Positions 46,451-58,780 of a stretch of 64,000 bases of DNA are shown one piece after another (within the stretch, counting starts at the first letter, position 1; each line of letters begins with the position of its first letter). Under the pieces are notes generated by a model. That model worked only from the letters and a program-made list of their open reading frames with translations. It did not search any database and was not told the DNA's origin. The DNA is from Sciurus carolinensis. Lineage: Eukaryota; Chordata; Mammalia; Rodentia; Sciuridae. The stretch covers positions 138,902,491 to 138,966,490 of the forward strand of contig NC_062213.1 of NCBI RefSeq assembly GCF_902686445.1, read 5' to 3'. Both the position numbers and the translations under genes were made by a program.

Positions 46451-47569
46451 GGGAGGGGGTCACAAGTCAACGCCAAATGATATCCTTCTAGAAATTCCCT
46501 TTGGTGGCACCTAGCAGCTTGTTAGCTGATATATGAGAAATACAGTTTTCAGAGTCCTGGCCCAGTGCCACAAAGCAGAGTTATAACAAGGTGGGATTTG
46601 GAGCTTAGTAAGTGGCAAAGGAAGGACTGGCATTGCAAAGAACACCCTTGAGGAAACTGATCTTGGGGAGGGGAGAGCAACAAGCCTTACGGACCCCCAG
46701 GTAGAGTCTATGTGTATCTGGTGAATAATGTGACTTGCATGACTACGGTGACAGCTGCTTGTGTCTATCCTACCTTTGCCCTGAGAGAGGCCTGAGTGCT
46801 TGACAGGGCCTGCATCTGAGATCTGAGGTAGAACAGCAGCATCTGTCCTTCTCTGTGGAGGTCAGAAGGTGGTTGCTGAGGAAGAGTCCGAGGGTCATAG
46901 TCAAGTCGATCGGAGTAAGATGTCTGGATTTGAACGGGCACAGTACATGGCAGCAGGGGCATGATGGGAAACAGAAGTCTCCTGGGCAGCCCGGGATGGA
47001 TGCAGGATGGCAGGACACTAGAGAAGACTTCCATGGGAGTCAGGTAAGTACCACTTGGAGGAGGAGTCGAGAGCTCTTCAGGGTTAAATAGGGTGGAAAG
47101 GGAGAGGTTTGGGGGAAGATGTGGACCCAAGTCTGTGTTGATCCAACTTGCTTCCTGCTTCCTGCCTAGGGTGGGTTGGGAGGAAGGATCCAAAGTAAAA
47201 GGAGAACCCTTTACTCTTGTTTGTCTAATTTTGGACAAGCAGAAACTGAAGGAGAGGGAAAAAACAAAAAACAAAAAACAAAACTTTGGGGAAGACTCTG
47301 AATGATCCCTGACCTTTGAATTCCCTGGAAAACAGCACATGCCAGGCAGGTGCACGAGACTGCTTTCCTCAAGGTGCAGGCTGCTGCTTCTGTGTGCAGT
47401 CCTTGCAGATGGCTTGGGGATTGTAGGCAACATTAGGTATAAAGTGCTGGAATAAGCTTATTTAAAAGAGAAAGAGAGGGCAACTTTGGCTCAATATGAC
47501 AATACTCTCATTTTACAACATTATGTCCCTGTTGTAGCCAAAGTTAACAAATATCAGCTTGATTTTTTT
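46451..47569. other. unassigned, purine-rich sequence with the longest frame
   Basis: The plus strand from about 46780 to 47430 is purine-rich. Its complement therefore contains few stop codons and carries a 222-codon frame (47433 back to 46765). That frame has no recognisable domain. A short AAAAAAC-unit repeat lies at 47258-47282. Confidence 0.45.
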
Positions 47570-47689
47570 CACTTACTTATTCAATAAACATTTGCTGAAT
47601 GACCACCCTGTATGAGGTACAGTCAGGTTCCTTCTCTCTTCTCTACTGTGCACTTAACTAGCAGCTATTTTGATGACAGGAAGCTCATA

Positions 47690-47935
47690 TTAGCAGCTAC
47701 CATTTACTGAGATATGCTATGTTCCAGTTTCTACGCTAAGCACTTTTCATTCACTATCTCCATTAATCCTCAGAATAACCCATAAAGAAAAGTTGATTTC
47801 CCATTCTTCACAATTTTCGCAAGCTGAAGCTCATATCTACTTGCTCAAAGTCACAGAACAATTAAATATCTGATCTAAAATCCAAAATAGGCTTGAATAA
47901 TTCCAAAATCCATGCTCCTGGGTCAACTCTTTATT
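47690..47935 (-). repeat. MIR SINE, inverted
   Basis: CTACCATTTACTGAGATATGCTATGTTCC, TACGCTAAGCACTTTTCATTCAC, TCCTCAGAATAACCCATAAAG, AAGCTGAAGCTCATATC, GCTCAAAGTCACAGAACAATTAAA and CCAAAATCCATGCTCC give the reversed MIR order. An L2-like tail (TATTCAATAAACATTTGCTGAATGACC) just before it at 47578-47610 is also inverted. Confidence 0.6.
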
Positions 47936-48163
47936 TCTACCAAGAATCTGGGCAAGCGTTCCCATGAACTTTCAAGGTAGTAACTATTAAATCTAAACCA
48001 ATACTTACACATGAACTGGGGGATAGTAGAAAATAGTTCACACAAAAACTGCTAGGTGTAGACTGGAACAGATATGCAAATATAGAATATATTCTAAAGA
48101 ACACATTGCCTGGGAATTAACTGGGGTCATGGAAGGGAAGACAGCCAGGAAAGGGTGTTATAG

Positions 48164-48570
48164 AAAAGTGTATTAATCCATTTTCTAGTGTTATAACCAA
48201 ATATCTGAGGCTGGGTAATTTGTAAAGAAGTTTATCTAGGTCACAGTTCTGAAGGTTCAAAAACATGTTGGCAGCTTCCACATGGCACTGGTAAACGCCT
48301 TGTAGAAGATGGCTCTGTGGTGGCACATGTGAGATTAATCTCAGGGTGAGACAGGAAGCAAGAGAAACTCAGGGGTCAGGTTGCTCTTTCATAACAACCA
48401 TTCTCATGGAAACTAGCAGACTCTGAAGGTAGTACCCCTGGAATCTAATATCTTGCACTGAGCCCCACTTCTTAAAGGCTCTCCCACCTCCCAGAACAAC
48501 CATGCTGAGGACCAGGATCCCCAGACATGAACCTTTGAGGCACAGACCACATCCAAACCACAATAAAAAG
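48164..48570 (-). mobile_element. solo MaLR LTR, inverted, 5-bp target duplication
   Basis: The LTR is 48169-48565 on the minus strand, flanked by AAAAG at 48164-48168 and 48566-48570. On the plus strand it starts TGTATTAATCCATTTTCTAGTG, then CTGAGGCTGGGTAATTTGTAAAGAAG, and ends CACATCCAAACCACAATA. That is the reverse of the MST-family order. No internal retroviral sequence is present. Confidence 0.85.
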
Positions 48571-48599
48571 TTAAGAAGAAATGTTCGGGAATGAACAGC

Positions 48600-48704
48600 A
48601 AAAGCACCTCACTTTTGCTGAGGCTGTCTTTGAACTCGAGATCCTCCTGCCTCAGCCTCCAGAGCCGCTGGGATTACAAGTGTGTGCCACCTCGCCTGGC
48701 CCTT
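48600..48704 (-). mobile_element. B1-type SINE, inverted, 3'-truncated
   Basis: Reversed, it reads GGCCAGGCGAGGTGGCACACAC, then TTGTAATCCCAGCGGCTC, GGAGGCTGAGGCAGGAGGATC, GAGTTCAAAGACAGCCTCAGCAAAAGTGAGG. These are the 7SL-derived head and body of B1 with its polymerase III B box (GAGTTCAAA). The ID half seen in the copy at 58.6 kb is missing here. Confidence 0.9.
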
Positions 48705-48989
48705 TCATGTCATTTGTCAAAAACAAAGTCTAAAACAGAGTCAGAGGTGGAGAAATACTTTCCCCATAATGAGGCCAGGACAGGATGTAGATGCAGGGAG
48801 GAGTAAGGAATTAGATATAATCAATCAATCTACCACAAAATGTAAGAAACTAATAACTACTAGGGTTAAAAACATGGGGATGTGATGATCCAGAGGCAAT
48901 AAGCTGCTTTCGGAAAGTCAAAGTTTGGGGACATCTCTAACCTCAAAGAAGACCCTGAAACATTAAAAGAATATTAGATTGCTTGTATT

Positions 48990-48992
<3 letters not shown>

Positions 48993-49051
<59 letters not shown>
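48993..49051. repeat. (CT)n microsatellite
   Basis: About 29 uninterrupted CT units. The minus frame across it encodes an Arg-Glu run and is an artefact. Confidence 0.98.
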
Positions 49052-49054
<3 letters not shown>

Positions 49055-52000
49055 CTCCAGAGGAGTTGCTGGTATTCTTACAATAGTGACTGGTTCTCCT
49101 GAGAGCTGAGGCCTGATTCGGGAACATGCACAGGGACAGAACACAAGTCCATCTGGGGAAAGAGTGCTGAAGAGTTATTGTCTTAGAAATGTGATGAGTA
49201 AAATGCATTACCAAAGTAATTAAAACAACATGAAGGGACCGACTTCCCTTGGTTAATTTATTCCAAGCAAAGAGAAAAATCTCAGAACTAAATTTAGTGT
49301 TGGAACCTTTTAAGTAAGTTTGCCTTTCTTGAACTGGAGCTAATTTGTATAGTTTGGTTTGTCCTGAAAGTTCCCTTTGTCATCAGTGACTTAAAAATAC
49401 TGCTACTGGGCAAAAGAAATCAATGATCTCTACATTGCAGGCTGAGTAATTACATAATAATGATTTGCATTAATGAAAAGACAAGTTGGTCCAGATCCAG
49501 ATGTGCCAGTGACCACAGTTCCCTGCGACGTCCAAGCGGATTGCTGAGTTTGGGGAAATTTCAGCGTCAGTTGTGAGACAAAATGACTGGTTAAGAAGTC
49601 TCTCCCTACCAACATCATTTAATAGCTCTTTAATGACTGACTCATCATTTTTCTCCAAGTAAAAGTAAATTTAAATTTCAAAATAAAGCAAATTTTACTT
49701 GTGTCTGTGGCACAGAAGCAGATGTTTCTCTGACATGTGCACACAAGCTGCTGGCTGTGACCTTGCAGGATACAGCAGTTTTGAAAATGAGCTCCTGTCT
49801 CCCAATCTGGGGAAAACAATGCTGCAGAGAAGATTTAATAAAAAGTCATAGCTTCTCACAGCAGCTTATTTCAGCAAAGTAAACTATTAATTAAAATAAC
49901 AAATGTCAGCTGTTTTGGAGGCTGACAGTTAACACAACACAGCATTTGCTTACCTTGACGTACGGGATGCAGGGGACACTGGATAGATCCATAATTCATT
50001 CCAGGTATGGCTCTCTCATGCCCTGATGTAGTGATAACAGAGTGATAAATTAGCTCCCGTTCAGCAGTTTCGTTAGCAAAAGTACTTGGGGACTTGGGGA
50101 AAACCCACCTAGGGAGGGCCTTTTGGCAGTCTGAAGGAATATGCACTTGAACAGCTTGAGTGAAAGTTTCATGGAATTCCTCAACTTGAGTACCAAGAAA
50201 AACAGGTGGGGAAAATGTGAAAGTAGGTGAGAGAAAGACTAAGAGAGACAGCGTGCCAAAGCAGTGCATTACGAGCTGCTTGTGGCCACGGTGAGGGGGA
50301 AATTAAGTAGAGGAAGCCCCTTATCACCCTCAAGAGACCAGGAGAGAGAGGTTAGGAAAAATGACAGGGTCAGGTTTCTGATGGGAGCTGCGGGTGGAGG
50401 GAGGTGGGACAGGAGGGGAAATCAACAAAGGACATCTTCCTGGATCTCTAAAGTCAAGAGTTTAAGAGGGGTTTTGGAGCAGATGAGGCAACACATGGGG
50501 AAATTGGTACTAAACTGTAGTCTAAAGTGCTTTTGTAGCCGAGAAGAACATACCGAGGAGGGACACCAACTCTGCGAGGCATGTTGGTGGGGACATCTGC
50601 TTCGGGGCTTTTCTATTCAGATGGCTGGGAACACATCTAGTATAAAATTAAAAAGGGAAGAAAGGTCCCTAGAGTTAGGAAATGTGTACTGAAGCCTGAA
50701 GGGGTGAGAAGTGGAAAGGGAAAGGTAGCTAGAAGGAAATGTTTGGGCAGGGTAGGTTAAAAGGTAGTGAGGGTCGGGTGGATCTGTTGGGCGGTGTTGA
50801 AGGAAAAGCAGTTTACCATCAGGACAAGTGCACTTACAGAAATGCAAAGCTCTTCAAATGAGGATAGTTTTACTACTTCCTTCCATGTTTTAGAAGGCAG
50901 AAAAAAAAAAAAGCATGTGTCCCACAGTTCAAGTCCTCAGTACTCCTTTTTAAGAAGAAAAGTAAATAAAAAGGGGAAAAATACTAAACAGGAACTAATT
51001 AAATTGCAACTGACTGCATGAGGTAACAGCTATTCATTTTTTTCTTTTACAAAACTAGTTGGACCTTTTTTTTTTTTCATTTCTGTGACTGTTTCAAAAT
51101 GCTGATATAAAGGAGGTATCTACATTTTAAAACTCCCTTATTGTTATTTCTACTTGAGTCAAAACTTAGTGCATCATTAAGTGTGATCTTGTTCACTGGG
51201 CCAAAGTGAACCAATAAGAGCATCTAGAGCACCTTTGTGCGTCGTCCCTGTTCCTCATTATCCTCCCTTCCCTCATTGGCCTGGGGACTTCTACTAAGGT
51301 ATGGGTTATAGATGAAAGGTATTTGGCATTCATAAAAATGAAGGACTTGAGAGGCATATAAAGAAGTCTTTTGGTCACAGACATCACTTCAATCAAGCTT
51401 AAAAGCCTGCCCCAAATTAATGACTGAAATCAATATGCAAGGCAGAAAGGAAGGGTGAGCCAGTTTGGATGAAATCCTATCTGACCCTTTATTAAAAATA
51501 CAAAGCCAGCAGAATCTTTTTAAAAAGATCCAAGAGAATCAGCAATCTTCATCCGCATGTTTCTCGTTGGAGGCCAGAATTCTTAGGCAATGTGTAATAC
51601 GAGTCTTTCCAGGTATGATAGGGCTGGCCTGAGTGGAAACAGGGAAGGACTGGCACACAGTGGAGGCCCTCTTGGGGTACCAAGCGTGTGCAGGGCAGCA
51701 AGGCCATCTGCTAGCCTAGTTTGGATGCATCAAACAATGACATCAACCTTTGTATCCAGGGGGAATATGGAGTGGGTTCACCCAGTTTCAAAAGAATCCT
51801 GTCCGCTCATATTTCCATGTAAAAAAACCCCTTAGCTGCACAGTCCTTGCTTTCTCACTTTCTTGTTGCTAAATGTCACGTGAATTTCAAGGCAAGCTGG
51901 GTCTAGTAAATGTTACTACAAACTCCTTGAGTACTGTGAGAATGCTAATTCCTATAAAAATCCACAGAAAGCACCCTAATCAAGGGCAGTCAGTATCAGG

Positions 52001-55000
52001 TTATTTATGCTTCTTCTTTTTTTTTTTCCTGCAAAGCTTCTGTGATTCTAAGTTGTCCCATTTGATGGGCGATTTGCTTCTGTGCCTGTTGCCATTAGCA
52101 CTTGTTCCTATAGCTCTTCTTCTCCCTCAAGGGACTTTTCCACTAGAGTTCAAAAGTATGGCAAAGTGTAAGCTGCAACTATAATGCTGGGTAAGATATG
52201 CAAAAGGAAAAAAAAAGTTTGAATGCCATTGAAAAACTAGGACATGGCTATCTTTGTGTTGAGTTTATTTAGGGAGGAAAACTGAATTCTGTCACTGCTT
52301 GCAGTTTGTGAATGCTTTACCTTGGTGTAATCGCCAAGGAATTAATGTGATTTAGTAGCCACAACAATAAATATAGCCTTGACAAGGTGATTATCCCATA
52401 AGACTAAAATCATGATATAGCATAAATCAATACCAGCCCTAAGTATGTCTCTGAAAGGGGTATATATTTCTACATTCACTGGTAGATGTTGAACTAATTT
52501 TGGAATTAGAAGCTGTATGAAATGCAAAAGCTATTTTTCTAAGTGAAAAATTACAGAATATGTATGATGATCACTCAGAATATATATTGCTCATAAAATG
52601 AGTAGAGGGAAAGTAGTCAAACTTTTAAAGCTAGTTCAAGTGCAAATGTCTGCTCCTAAGGGCATACTTCTCTCCACTTCAAACTGACCCAGCTCAGCTG
52701 AGACCCCTGACTGTCTTGTCTTAGTCCCCTCTTTGGGCCATCAGTCCTTCTGGGAGACCAAATTGCCCTTCTTATAGAGAGTAGCCCTTTCAGACCCTTC
52801 TACGAACTCAAGTCAATTGATCCTCATGCCTGAGAGCTTTGCCTAGTGCAAGGGTCCCTTAGGCTGGAGTTGAGTCATACAGAAAAAGAGAGTATTGATC
52901 AGGAACAATCTGGCTTTGCTCTTCTGGGTAGGTATCCTGGGGGAACATGAGCACATCTCAATTTTGAAGGTCAATATTAGAGACTCTTAGCTGTCCTCTA
53001 ACTAAGGTAATCCCATTTGAGCAGGTTTTTCTGGAAGTCTCATTCTGCACATTTCAACTACCCCCTCCCTCAGGGAATCAAGTGGGAACTTATTTGGAAG
53101 TGAGCTGCCACTCAGCCCTACTTGTCAGTCTGTGAAGAGATAAGGAGACCCTCCTATGACTGGTGCCACTTGCTCTGCCTCCGCTGAGTTGAGTAGCCCT
53201 GTGGATGCTAGACCCCTCCCAACCTCCAAAGCAGCTCTTGCTTAGTGAAGAGGGCCCTGAAAAACTATTTAAAGCCTTAATATATGGAGTGCCTTCTCTC
53301 AGAGCTGAATTTCCCACTGCCAGATAAGTGCCGCCTTAACTACGTTTTTGTGAAGTAGCTGCAGTGGCACTCCATAGCTGATTATGTTAATCCTTTAGGG
53401 ATATTCAAGAAAATATCTGCAGATTCTTCCTATAGGAGAGTAATCAAGATTGGATGCAGGTATCAACCACCCGACAGGCCTTCTAACTTATGTGTTCTCA
53501 GTATGCCACATATTGTATTTTTATTTTTCAATATTGCACATTTTTCCTTTTTGCTCCCCCCTCTGTAGTGCACACAAAGATTTCCTTAGTCACAAAGGAT
53601 TAAATAATTCACCTATGAAGAATCCTTTTAAAGCATCAGTGCCTGTCTTGAAAATTACTTCCCCTCCCTGTCTTTTTTTTTTTTTTTTCCTTTAACAGAA
53701 CAAAGAAAAGTGTTAATCTTTTGATAATTGACTCTATTTTTACTGGAATTTCTCTTCTGATTATTTAATACATCTCCAGTCAATTTCAAACAGTATCTGT
53801 TTTCAGCACACATCTATAACCAGAGACAAGTTGTCCAAGCAGGAGGGCTGGGGAGAGCAGCTTTGGCGGAAATAAAATCCTTACACAATAATGAATACAG
53901 CTGAAGCATACTGTTCAAAAATGAAATTGGCATTGCTTATTTAGACAAAGAGACAAATGCACTTGTAGCTTCATTTACCATATAGAGCTCTTACAGAGAC
54001 TGTCTGAAAAGGGACGGAGAACTTCCTACTCTGATGGGCATATCAGTAGGGATTTTATTTGTGTTTTCCTGTAAATGCAGAACTCAGCTATTGATGACTT
54101 TAATTCTACAGGCATGGGTGGTTTATATTTAGACTGAGAAATAACATTAAGCCAGCTTATCTGATGGACCCAGAGGCTTAGCTGTGCTGGGGACAGAGCA
54201 GGGTACAACGTGACTACCAGCTCCTTCTGGACCCTCTTCCTCTACTCACCCCTCTGCCCTCTCCTTTTCACAAATGCCGAGAATCCAACACATGCACACT
54301 ACCGCCTTCATTATTTAGGCTAATGCTTGCACTATCGATTCAGTCAGTGCTGCAGAGGTTGTGAAAGTCTGTATTAACACATGGGTTAAATGGAAAAATA
54401 TTTTTTAATGCTTTTGTTTACTCTTCCTCCTGCTCCTGACCCTGGGAAACACACAGGGACAGGGGAAGCCCCAGCCGGGCTCTGTCTGGCTCCTTCCTGG
54501 GTTAATCACATTTCACACGTCCCCATTTCTGGCAGATGCAGCACCTGACCTCCCCTTTGTCCCTCTCTGGATAAAAGTGTGAGGCTCCGTAATTTCCCTC
54601 AGGCACAAAAACAGTTTGCTTTCCTGCTGGAGGTGAAACTGACTCCCAGAGAAGGCCCAGCTGGGGCTTTTATCTACCCTTCAGCCAGCACTGGCGGCTG
54701 ATCTCTTTCACTTTGCATGAAAATAAAGCCGAGATTGGAGCTGCTTAATTTGGCTCTTCACAAAGTTGAGGGGTAGGGGTGGGGTGAAAAGAACCTTGGG
54801 GCTTGGTGCACGGTGCACAGTGCAGGAATTAGGCTGGGCATCCAGCGGGCTCCTGGAGAAGGAGGTGGTGAATGCTCCCGACAGGGGCCGTGCTGAGCAA
54901 TTGCAGTAAATGAAACGTGCTTTGCAGGAGCTAAAGTGTTGGCATAGCTGTGAGAGCTGCGGGAACTGCCTTAAGGGTAGGAGGTGGAAGGGACAGGTCT

Positions 55001-57103
55001 GTGACAGGAACTTGCAGTAGCTCACTTACTGGGGCACCACTCACTCTGGACAGCTCAATGATTTATCTGAGAGGCACTTCTCTCCCTTCTTCCTTCCCAC
55101 TGTTTTAAACGCTCACTAGCTGGCTGACCCTTGCTCCTCATGGGTCGGCCCGCTGCGAAGCCAGTGGCCGCTCTCTGTGGGACTGAAGTCAGCAGATCCA
55201 TTAGGTTGACTAATAGTGATGGAAAGATCTGGGCTATTTGGGTTAGGGTGACATTTATATTTGGACATCCTATTATTACTGGCAGGTTCCTGGGTTTTGT
55301 GGGAAATGTTCTGGGAGCTGGGCTGCAGAACACCTTCTGAAAAGGTGTCAGGGGTGAGAGGCAAGCCAGGACAGGGAATGAGCCCAAGTGGCAGCCTCAC
55401 GTTGGAGACTGTGCCGAGTGGCAGCCGTGCCTAGGTGCCTGGCAGCGGAAGTCCATGTCCTAAGGTGTTCTACCGACATCTACCAGAGCAGCTGGCGCCT
55501 GGTGCAAGGCAGATGGTGTTGGATCCCCCAAGTGTCGCTGTCTAGCAAGATGCCATGTCCACTGATTAAAAATAATTAAACATTCCTTCCTCCAGTGAAG
55601 GAGAATGGCACGCACGCCAGGCAGGGAGGCTGACAATGGCATTACACAGCAAGACATGGCAGCAGCCTGAGCGACCAGGGTAGCAGGTGCGTCTGGCTTG
55701 GAGAAGGTGGGGTGGGAGTGGGAGGCCTGGGCTAGCAGTGACAGCAGGAAGGGTTTAGTGAGGATGCATATGCATGAGGGATGAATGAACAGGATCATGT
55801 TGGATGACTTTCTATGGCTCAGCTTGGTTTATGGAGAACATTTTCCAATTTCTGAATGGAAATAACAAATGTTACGTTCATGACCTAATCAATATGCACT
55901 GATCGCTGAATATGTATCTCTGCTAGGTGTTGTGATCAGAATATATTAATAGATATTATCCATGTCCTCACTGTACTTACTTGAGTTGAATTTACACACT
56001 TTGTTTATCCACATAAATGTTTTCTTTCTTCTTCAATAAAGAGATCCTGGTAAAAATTTGATGAAAGAATTGAACATACTGATATTTCTCAGCCAATCTG
56101 TCATAAATGAATCAATTGCAATGTCATGATTGAAACTATTTCCCAGACTTCTCAGACTTGCAAATATTCCTGTCCTGCTACCTTCCCCATACCCTGTTTG
56201 TATCCCCAAACATATTCCTACCCTTACTCAGACAAATCCTTGAATGTTGTCAGGAACTTGTCAAAAAGGCAGGTTAACTTACTCAGCTTTTGTCAATTAT
56301 TTCAAATTTATAAATGCCTAACCTGTTTTTCCAAGTTTCTAAGACCCATGGAAGATTTCAATTTGCAATGAGCAATTTGATTTCCTGTTAAATGTTCTAA
56401 TTTCCTGTGAGCTCCAAAAAGAAGTCTCCTCTTCCTCTTACTTGGTTTGCAATCTTCAGTATTTATTTGATATCTATTATATGAATATTACATGTCCCTC
56501 TATTGTGAGAGTGAGGTGGCAAGAACAATGTCACATATATGTGAAGAAGAAATTATTCCAGACCCACATCACTCGCTGAGGGTGAGGCCTGCTGAGTTTG
56601 GGCTGAAGAAAGAGCATACAGTGTGATGGGAAGGCAGGCCTATGCAGGCAGGGGAGTGTAAACGGGCCCTTGAAATTTGGGAGTTGCACACATATTTGTG
56701 GTGAAGAATGGGAGAGTTTCCCAAGAACAGAAGAAAGATTTTAGCAAAGCCATAAAAAAAGGAGGGAGTGAACCAGAAGTTTGACTTGGCTGATGGAGAG
56801 AACCCACATTTTTTAGAAGGGAATCAACAAGAGATCACTTCCTTGAATATTACCCAAATAAGGACACCATTTAGCCAGTAAGGCATTCCTTATAGTGTTC
56901 TCTAAAGACTGAATGAGGAACATGGGAATGTTGAAATCCAGCACTTCCCTGTTGCAGACTCCACCTTGGCTCTTTCAGCACCCATTTGAACCAGTGCCCA
57001 GCTTGGTCTTAAACCACAGAGTCTGGAAAGCAAACTTAACATTTCCCCAAATCCTTTGTAGCTAAGATTTTACACATGATCTAATTTCTGCCCATAGATG
57101 CTC
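49052..57103. other. long unassigned, largely unique stretch
   Basis: In 8 kb I find no confident repeat, RNA gene or coding exon. Sub-blocks worth naming: 49270-49600 (unique, with a POU/homeodomain word cluster); 50264-50692 (a 142-codon plus frame without domains, in purine-rich DNA); 52650-53330 (possible old LTR ending near a TATTTAAAG box and a GAATTTCCCACTGCC segment); and 54420-55720 (relatively CpG-rich). T runs lie at 51067-51079, 52015-52028 and 53674-53688. Confidence 0.45.
49447..49476. promoter_or_regulatory. candidate POU/homeodomain motif cluster
   Basis: Within 30 bases are TAATTA (49447-49452), a perfect octamer ATTTGCAT (49463-49470) and an adjoining TAATGA (49471-49476). 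These are binding words of homeodomain and POU proteins. Evidence is motif only. Confidence 0.35.
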
Positions 57104-57425
57104 TCTTAATCAGTTCAGGCTGCTACAACAGCATACCATCCACTAGGTGAGTTAAACACCAAATACTTATTTCTCATTCTTTGGAAGGTCACAAGTCTGA
57201 GATCAGGACATTGGCAGGGTCTTGCTGAGGATGCTCTCCTTGGTTTACAGATGACCATCTTCTTGTTGTGACCTTACACGGCAGAAAGAAAGCTAGTTTA
57301 GTTCTCTGAGCTCTTAGAAGAGCTAATCCCATTCATAAGAGCTCCACCCTTAAAACCTAACTGCCTCAAAGGCCCTACTTGGAAATATCATCGACATTGA
57401 GATTAGCGCATCAACATATGGATTT
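57104..57425 (-). mobile_element. MLT1-type MaLR LTR, inverted
   Basis: CTTAATCAGTTCAGGCTGCTAC, AACAGCATACCATCCACTAGG, CACAAGTCTGAGATCAGGAC, TGACCTTACACGGCAGAAAG, GCTCCACCCTTAAAACC and TTGAGATTAGCGCATCAACATATG follow the reversed MLT1 order. Confidence 0.75.
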
Positions 57426-58578
57426 TAAGGAGAAACAAATAACTAATTCTTGTGAGACTTGGAGTGGAGGGGAGCCCTTCTGAGGCAGTGGATGTTGGAG
57501 GGAGACCCAGTCACCAGGTAAGCCAGTGACAAAGATATCTGCTCCTTTAAAAAGATGAAGTCGAATTTCTGGAGTTAGTACCAAGTGGTCTAGGTACCAA
57601 GCAGCAATGGGGTTTCTTGAGAATGGTTTCCAGTTATTGGTTATTTTTTCAGTTTTTTTCTGTTCCTGATGGTATATCATTCAAACTTGCTTTTTTTTTT
57701 TTTTACCCCCTGAGGTTATAGAAACTAATACCTTTTACTAAATTTTTTTCTAGACTTTAATTAGATAGATCTTGCTGCCCACAAATAAGTACACTGACTA
57801 CTATCACTCCCTTATGAGGGTCCCTTTTCCGTGGTTACAGATAAATGAGAAATCTTAAGGTACACATAGGCCACTGTGCGACAACCCACCCCACCTTGGA
57901 CACAACAGAGTAGGTCAGGAGAGGCCATCTGACCCAGAGGGGAACCTTGACTAGTTGACTACTGCATAAGCTGTGACCTTAAAGGACATGTTTGCCAAAG
58001 AGGGCCACTAATAGCAAACTGCACCAACCAGATCCTCTTTATTAAGATGTCAAACTTAAATATGGAAAAAAAAATTGACAGGGAAAAATATGAAAGATTT
58101 ACAGAAAACCAGGCAGGTGGGAAGACAGCAGTAGCTGTGTGTAATAAGAAACCGTAACACATGCAGTACAGGGAGCTCTTCTGTCAGCTCAGTCGTATTC
58201 CATACAAGGACTGTCATTCAAGGACGAACCATCTAAGCAATGATGGTGATCCCATAACATTATAAGGGAGCTGAAAAATCCCTATCACCTGCTCATTTTG
58301 TAGCCATTGTGCTGCAATGAAATGCTCATGAGTTTGTGCAAATGTTGGTGTAAACATACCTATTGTACTGCCAGTCATAAAAGTACAGTCTATACAATTT
58401 ATGTACAGTACATAAAACTTGATAATGATAATAAATTACTGGCTTTGGTCTTTATATTTATTATACTATATTTATGTTATTTTAGGGTGTACTACTTCTA
58501 CTTAAAAGAAGTGCACTATAAAGCACTTCTGTTAGTTGAGCAGCAGCCTCCTATGTCTTCTCCTCCTCCTCTTCCTCC
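57426..58578. other. unassigned sequence
   Basis: A T run lies at 57691-57705 and a pyrimidine-rich tract at 58555-58578 just before the SINE tail. No gene is seen. Confidence 0.5.
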
Positions 58579-58780
58579 TTTTTTTTTTGTACTGGGGATT
58601 AAACACAGGGGCACTTAAGCACTGAGCCACATCCCCAGCCTTTTAGAATAATTTTTCTTTTTCTCAGTAAGTTGCTTAGAACCTCTCTAGGTTGCTGAGG
58701 CTGGCTTTGAACTTGCAATCCTCCTATGTTAGCCTCCCGAACTGCTAGGGTTATAGGCATGTTTCACAGTGCCCTGTTGC
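58579..58780 (-). mobile_element. complete B1-dID SINE, inverted
   Basis: Reversed, a 7SL-derived B1 body comes first (words CCTAGCAGTTCGGGAGGCTAA, GGAGGATTGCAAGTTCAAAGCCAGCCTCAGCAAC). A linker with AAAAAGAAAAATTATTC follows, then an ID-type half (GGCTGGGGATGTGGCTCAGTGC and TTTAATCCCCAGTAC) and an A tail. Such B1+ID dimers are characteristic of squirrels, dormice and relatives. No target duplication was recognised. Confidence 0.9.

Noticed and set aside
48963..49214. Minus frame with an Arg-Glu run
   Set aside because: Product of the (CT)n microsatellite, not a protein.
49871..50269. 132-codon minus frame
   Set aside because: No known family, and no conserved motif visible; likely chance.
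50264..50692. 142-codon plus frame
   Set aside because: Lies in purine-rich DNA with no domain; an overlapping minus frame ends at its start. Not supported as a gene.
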